Shown here in pieces: positions 59,973 to 64,000 of a stretch of 64,000 bases of DNA. The stretch comes from Lacihabitans sp. CS3-21 (GTDB lineage Bacteria > Bacteroidota > Bacteroidia > Cytophagales > Spirosomataceae), in contig NZ_RJUD01000113.1 of the NCBI RefSeq assembly GCF_024343675.1, positions 210,842 to 274,841 on the forward strand, in the 5' to 3' direction. A program made the position numbers and the translations under genes. Within the stretch, counting starts at the first letter, position 1. Each line of letters starts with the position of its first letter. Below the pieces are notes generated by a model, which saw only the letters and a list, made by a program, of their open reading frames with translations, searched no databases and was not told where the DNA came from.

Positions 59973-61463
59973 CTACTCTTCCCAAGCCCAATCAATTTTG
60001 TGCTTCATATCCTTAATGCTCATGCTGTTGGCCTTGAAATAGGTTCTGATTTGGTCAACTTTATCGTATTCTTGTTTTGCTTTGTGGTCGCGGTAGAGTT
60101 CCAGCATTCCCTGAATTACGGCTTCGTCGTTGGTTGGTTTTTCTTCCTCCAATCCCAATATATTTTCTATGAAATCGACAAACTTGGACTTTAGTTTTCC
60201 AAAAGTATCCTGGCCGATTGCTGAAGGTTGAAGCTGATTCATATAAATCATATTCACATATTTGAGCAATGTAAACAGTTGAGCAATAGCTACCGCTGTG
60301 TTTAAGTCATCATTCAAAGCTTCATAAAAACCCTCTATTGATTTCTCTATTTCAGCCCTCTTTTTTTCATCAACGACAACCTCATCGTTTTCGACAAATT
60401 CAAGATTTTTAGAAACTCTCAAGCCATTTATCAGTCTTCTGTAACCTTTTTGGGCTGCCTTCAGTGCGTCGTTTGAAAAATCTAAAGTGGATCGATATTG
60501 CGATTGTAACATGAAGAAACGAACCGTCATAGGGCTGTATGCTTGCTCCAAAAGCGGGTGACTTCCTGTTATTAATTCAGATGGCAAAAAACTATTACCA
60601 AGTGATTTAGACATTTTTTGACCATTCACTGTCAACATATTAGAATGCATCCAATATTTAACTGGCTCCACCCCTGTCAAGCCTGTTCCCTGAGCTATTT
60701 CGCACTCGTGGTGTGGAAATTTCAAGTCCATACCACCGCCATGTATATCAAACTGCTTACCCAAATACTTGGCACTCATACATGTACATTCCAAATGCCA
60801 ACCTGGAAATCCCATGCCCCATGGGCTAGGCCATTGCATAATATGCTCTGGTGCAGCCTTTTTCCAAATTGCAAAATCGAGCGGATTACGTTTTTCAGCT
60901 TGTCCGTCCAATTCACGGGTTTCGTTCAGCAAATCCTCCAAAATTCTTCCAGAAAGCTTTCCGTAATTGTTTCCTGACGCGTTATATTTGTTGATATCAA
61001 AATATACCGAGCCATTTGCTTCATAAGCCAATCCTTTACTAACCAAATCCTTCACAGCTTCTATCTGTTCCACCATGTGACCAGTAGCCGACGGCTCTAT
61101 GCTTGGTGGAAGAAAGTTAAATAACTTCAAAACATCGTGAAAGTCATTGGTATAGCGTTGCACAATCTCCATTGGTTCTAACTGCTCCAATTTGGCCATT
61201 TTCCCAATCTTATCTTCTCCCTCATCTCCATCTCCTACTAAATGGCCTACATCCGTGATATTTCTGACGTATCTTACTTTATAGCCAATATGAATTAAAT
61301 ACCTATAAAGCACATCAAAAGTCATGAAAGTCCGAACATTTCCAAGGTGCACAAAGTTGTAAACAGTAGGACCACAGACATACATTCCCACGTGATTGGG
61401 TACGATAGGTTCAAAAACCTCCTTTTGTCTGGACAGTGAGTTATATATTTTGAGCGTTTGCAT
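59973..61463 (-). CDS. cysS: Cysteine--tRNA ligase
   Basis: A 496-residue class I aminoacyl-tRNA synthetase charging tRNA-Cys. The HIGH-type motif is VHLGN (residues 38-42) after MYVCGPTVYN with zinc ligand Cys30. Other zinc ligands are Cys226 (HLECTCMS) and the HHECE group (251-255). The KMSKS loop is at residues 283-287. A helical anticodon-binding region follows (about 320-496). All essential residues are present. It stands alone, with a promoter element 24 bp upstream of the ATG. Confidence 0.97.
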   Translation of the reverse strand: MQTLKIYNSLSRQKEVFEPIVPNHVGMYVCGPTVYNFVHLGNVRTFMTFDVLYRYLIHIGYKVRYVRNITDVGHLVGDGDEGEDKIGKMAKLEQLEPMEIVQRYTNDFHDVLKLFNFLPPSIEPSATGHMVEQIEAVKDLVSKGLAYEANGSVYFDINKYNASGNNYGKLSGRILEDLLNETRELDGQAEKRNPLDFAIWKKAAPEHIMQWPSPWGMGFPGWHLECTCMSAKYLGKQFDIHGGGMDLKFPHHECEIAQGTGLTGVEPVKYWMHSNMLTVNGQKMSKSLGNSFLPSELITGSHPLLEQAYSPMTVRFFMLQSQYRSTLDFSNDALKAAQKGYRRLINGLRVSKNLEFVENDEVVVDEKKRAEIEKSIEGFYEALNDDLNTAVAIAQLFTLLKYVNMIYMNQLQPSAIGQDTFGKLKSKFVDFIENILGLEEEKPTNDEAVIQGMLELYRDHKAKQEYDKVDQIRTYFKANSMSIKDMKHKIDWAWEE

Positions 61464-61487
61464 TTATAGTTTTGTAAGTATTAGGCA

Positions 61488-61495
61488 CAAAAATA
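61488..61495 (-). promoter_or_regulatory. Putative -7 element for cysS
   Basis: On the minus strand TATTTTTG fits TAnnTTTG, 24 bp before the cysS ATG. Confidence 0.45.
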
Positions 61496-61602
61496 ATTCT
61501 ATTCGGTTGATATTTTTCTTTTTTTTTGGGTAAGTGTCATCCTAAAAACAATTTTAGTCCGTATTTAGTAACAAATTTGTAAAATGCCAAAGAAAAGAAT
61601 TG

Positions 61603-62682
61603 ATGAAAAACTGTAAGATTTTGATAATCGTTCTGATTTTGATTTCGTCACATACATTTGGACAAAAAGATTCAACACAAAAAATATTCCGAAATAAAAG
61701 CATCCTGGTTTTACCCGTTGTTTTTAGGCTTCCCGAAACCCGTTGGGGTGGGGGAATAGCAGGTGCCGCAAGTTTTTCATTTGCCAAAGATTCTATAAAT
61801 GCCAAACCGTCGCAAATAACTTTTGGCACAACATTTACCCAAAATAAACAGATTTTGGTATTCTTCCCTTTCAAAATTTTCACAAACAACGACAAATATT
61901 ACTTCTTTTCTGAAAATGGTTGGTATAGATTCAATTACCTGTATTCAGGTATTGGCGAAAATAGGATTCCAGACGAAAAATATGACACCGACTACTTCAG
62001 AGTAAGGCTTTTAGCTGCTAAGCAGGTTAGAAAATCGACATATTTGGGACTAAGACTAAATTTCGAAAACTATAAGGTTACTGGCACAGTGGCTGGTGGA
62101 GAGCTAGAAACTGGAAAAATCAACGGAAGTGATCAATCGAGAACCATAGGCCTTGGTTTATCCGTTTTGAAAGACACCAGAGATGCTGTTTTCTATCCTC
62201 GAAAAGGGATTTTTGGTGAGTTTTACATTATTCCTTCATCTAAAATTTTTGGAGCAAATAGAAATTTTACCAAAATTAACCTTGACTTAGCTCATTACAA
62301 TAGTTTCGGTCCTAAAACAGTTTTTGCCAAACAAATCATTGCCACTTCCAACATCGGTAATGTCCCATTCAACCAAATGGCTTACTTGGGAGGTCAACAA
62401 AAAATGCGGGGCATCTACGAGGGCTATTTTAGAGATAAAAACGCCATGATCCTACAGACTGAAATCAGGCAAGAAGTCTGGAAAATGTTCGGAGTAGTGG
62501 GCTTTGGTTCCATGGCATTTCTTGGAGACCAAAACGATTTATTGAGATTCAAATACCCAAAATACACCTACGGTCTAGGACTAAGAATAGCCACCAAAAA
62601 TCACCTAAACTTAAGAATTGATTACGCACTTTCTCCCTACACTTCTGGCAATTTTTATGCAACTGTGGGTGAGGCGTTTTGA
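61603..62682 (+). CDS. BamA/TamA-like outer membrane barrel protein
   Basis: A 359-residue protein with a signal peptide (about 1-21, ending HTFGQ) and a C-terminal 16-strand-type barrel of the bacterial surface antigen (Omp85/D15) family. The family loop motif is seen as MRGIYEGYFRDKNAM (the R-G-x-x-G lid-lock region), preceded by GLGLSVLKDTRDAVFYPRKG. It ends in aromatic Phe (GEAF), as barrels do. It has no POTRA domains, so it is not BamA itself; such short members are common in Bacteroidota and their cargo is unknown. The TTG at 61600 opens the frame, but the ATG at 61603 is the start. It is divergent from cysS. Confidence 0.85.
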   Translation: MKNCKILIIVLILISSHTFGQKDSTQKIFRNKSILVLPVVFRLPETRWGGGIAGAASFSFAKDSINAKPSQITFGTTFTQNKQILVFFPFKIFTNNDKYYFFSENGWYRFNYLYSGIGENRIPDEKYDTDYFRVRLLAAKQVRKSTYLGLRLNFENYKVTGTVAGGELETGKINGSDQSRTIGLGLSVLKDTRDAVFYPRKGIFGEFYIIPSSKIFGANRNFTKINLDLAHYNSFGPKTVFAKQIIATSNIGNVPFNQMAYLGGQQKMRGIYEGYFRDKNAMILQTEIRQEVWKMFGVVGFGSMAFLGDQNDLLRFKYPKYTYGLGLRIATKNHLNLRIDYALSPYTSGNFYATVGEAF

Positions 62683-62779
62683 GGAAATTGTTGGTAAAAT
62701 GACCAAATGACTTTAAATTAATTACGGAAAATCTATCATATTTTATAAATTGCATCCTTAATTCAACCTTCCTCAAATT

Positions 62780-63460
62780 ATGAAGAACCTTCTTTTTATA
62801 GCTTACTCTTTTATCATCCTTTCCTGCTCCCCTACCCGAAAATTTCAGGAAGCAGCAAAAAGCTGGGAACCAGAAATACAGAAACTCGAAGCCAAAGACA
62901 AAGTCGAAAAAGACCCTGAAAATGCTATATTGTATGTAGGAAGCTCGAGCATAAGACTTTGGAAAAACATAGAAAAAGACATGGCACCCTACCCAGCCAT
63001 TCAACGCGGTTATGGAGGTGCTAAGTTTACCGATTTATTAGTCTATGCCAAACGCATTATTTATCCACATGAGTTCAGAGCTTTGGTAGTATTTGTTGCC
63101 AATGACATCACTGGTGGAAAGGAGGACAAAACACCAAGACAAGTATTAGGTATGTTTAAATCGCTAGAAAAAATAGTCAGAAAAAAATACAAAAATCAAC
63201 CTATCTATTTTATTGCCATTACACCTAACAAGTCTCGTTGGAAAGTTTGGCCACAAGCACGAGAAGCAAATGCATTGATTCAGGCTTATTGCAAAACCAA
63301 AAAGAACTTACAATTTATCGAGACTGAAGCTCAATATTTAGGTGCTGATGGTTTGCCTATAGATGAGTATTTCATCAGCGACAAACTCCACCAAACCCAA
63401 AAAGGTTACGACGTGTGGGCTTCCATAATTAAAAGTAAACTAAACGAGACACTGAAATAA
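62780..63460 (+). CDS. SGNH/GDSL-family lipoprotein
   Basis: A 226-residue predicted lipoprotein (lipobox IILSC, cysteine at residue 16) with an SGNH hydrolase fold. Block I is YVGSSSIRLW (Ser), the second block is RGYGGAKFTDLL (Gly), block III is FVANDI (Asn) and block V is SDKLHQTQKGY (Asp/His). The substrate could be acetylated sugars or lipids, as in many surface esterases. It is anchored in the inner or outer membrane. The lactonase gene begins directly after its stop codon, so both are in one operon. Confidence 0.85.
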   Translation: MKNLLFIAYSFIILSCSPTRKFQEAAKSWEPEIQKLEAKDKVEKDPENAILYVGSSSIRLWKNIEKDMAPYPAIQRGYGGAKFTDLLVYAKRIIYPHEFRALVVFVANDITGGKEDKTPRQVLGMFKSLEKIVRKKYKNQPIYFIAITPNKSRWKVWPQAREANALIQAYCKTKKNLQFIETEAQYLGADGLPIDEYFISDKLHQTQKGYDVWASIIKSKLNETLK

Positions 63461-64000
63461 ATGAAAAAATCATTCGGTATTTTAATTTTAACCTTATTTT
63501 GCTCGGGTCAGCTTTTGGCTCAAAAAAGTAATGCTTATAATATATTGGTCGGAACGTATACCCAAAAGACTTCTGAAGGTGTGTATTATGTTTCTATTGA
63601 TAAAGAAACGCTTTCATCAACTATAATCAGTCATTCTGACAAAATAGACAACCCATCGTTTTTGGATATTTCGAAAGACAATAAATATATATACACTGTC
63701 TGCGAAACCGATGGTGGAAGTGTACAAGTTTTAAACTTCAATCAGGATACTGGACAATTCAAACATTCAAATATTGTTAACTCCGGCGGAGCACATCCTT
63801 GTCATATAGCATTGGATAAGACAGGCAAATGGATTTTTACAGGAAATTATACCGGAGGCAGTTTGGCCGTTTTGCCTGTAAAAGCTGATGGTAAATTGGG
63901 TGAACCAAAGCAAATTATTCAACATTACGGAACTGGCCCAAATAAAGACCGTCAAGAAAAACCCCATGTACATTCGGTAAATATTTCGCCAGATAACAAA
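63461..64000 (+). CDS. Lactonase family protein (6-phosphogluconolactonase-like), 5' part
   Basis: The first 180 codons of an exported seven-bladed beta-propeller protein, cut by the window end. A signal peptide (about 1-21, ending LLAQ) precedes NILVGTYTQKTSEGVYYVSID and HPCHIALDKTGKWIFTGNYTGGSLAV. These match the YbhE/Pgl-type lactonase family, whose members hydrolyse 6-phosphogluconolactone or other lactones. Export suggests an extracellular lactone or sugar substrate. The ATG immediately follows the stop of the SGNH lipoprotein gene, so translation is coupled. Confidence 0.88.
   Translation, partial: MKKSFGILILTLFCSGQLLAQKSNAYNILVGTYTQKTSEGVYYVSIDKETLSSTIISHSDKIDNPSFLDISKDNKYIYTVCETDGGSVQVLNFNQDTGQFKHSNIVNSGGAHPCHIALDKTGKWIFTGNYTGGSLAVLPVKADGKLGEPKQIIQHYGTGPNKDRQEKPHVHSVNISPDNK

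Noticed and set aside
62549..63004. 151-codon minus-strand ORF
   Set aside because: It overlaps the BamA-like and SGNH genes on the other strand and has no recognisable features.
1..64000. tRNA, rRNA, prophage or transposase genes
   Set aside because: I looked for T-loop strings, rRNA blocks and transposase motifs and recognised none.

Overview
The window is AT-rich DNA from a Bacteroidota chromosome, most likely Cytophagales. Evidence for this: two TonB-dependent receptors with N-terminal carboxypeptidase-regulatory-like domains, families typical of the phylum (DUF2480, DUF4412, DUF2490, DUF3089, 3-coathanger C-termini, YitT and ChbG proteins), many exported proteins whose signal peptides end in SQ, AQ or GQ, and repeated matches to the Bacteroidota -7 promoter element TAnnTTTG. 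The genus cannot be named from the sequence alone. I recognised no tRNA, rRNA, CRISPR array, insertion sequence, phage or replication origin.

Layout. 1-6.6 kb: the 5' part of a TonB-dependent receptor divergent from a fused esterase/SGNH hydrolase with a palindromic element between them, then a small accessory cassette (unknown ORF plus RelE/ParE-type toxin-antitoxin pair) bordered by three copies of a 30-bp repeat, then a type-B carboxylesterase. 6.6-16 kb, minus strand: an AEC transporter, then a compact six-gene signalling operon transcribed from 15972 to 7626. It encodes three paralogous membrane histidine kinases, a stand-alone receiver, a receiver-adenylate cyclase fusion and an HD-YitT fusion. 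16-24.3 kb: VOC protein, dicarboxylate/amino-acid symporter, YgiQ radical SAM protein with glutamate racemase (murI), S9 peptidase and mercaptopyruvate sulfurtransferase.

24.3-29.3 kb is a duplicated and decaying region. A broken pnuC copy and an intact pnuC copy lie in direct orientation on either side of a large secreted glucose/sorbosone dehydrogenase-like protein, followed by a frameshifted four-helix-bundle gene. 29.4-32.1 kb is a minus-strand group (DUF2480, membrane protein, MazG-like NTP pyrophosphohydrolase, small exported protein) preceded by a GC-rich, foldable intergenic element that may be a structured RNA. 32-37.4 kb: S1/P1-type zinc enzyme, ChbG deacetylase, TPR-CHAT protein. 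37.4-42.8 kb: a run of minus-strand cell-surface genes (DUF4412, two fibre-like proteins, two lipoproteins, OmpA-like protein) headed by a LytTR regulator and divergent from an ECF sigma factor with its presumed anti-sigma partner. 44-50.4 kb: DUF2490 protein with an OmpR-type two-component pair, a coiled-coil anchored protein, and a DUF3089 hydrolase overlapping mannose-1-phosphate guanylyltransferase.

50.5-64 kb: a TonB-dependent receptor carrying an unusual repetitive insertion (tetrapeptide repeats followed by 16-residue repeats), an isolated trpA, M20 peptidase, N-acetylmuramoyl-alanine amidase, nucleoside transporter, cysS, BamA/TamA-like barrel, SGNH lipoprotein, and the start of a lactonase. 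The genes mostly describe envelope biology and signal transduction in an environmental heterotroph. The strongest candidates for new biology are the repeat-bearing receptor, the kinase/cyclase/HD-YitT operon, the 30-bp repeat around the toxin-antitoxin cassette, and the putative structured RNA near 31.9-32.0 kb.
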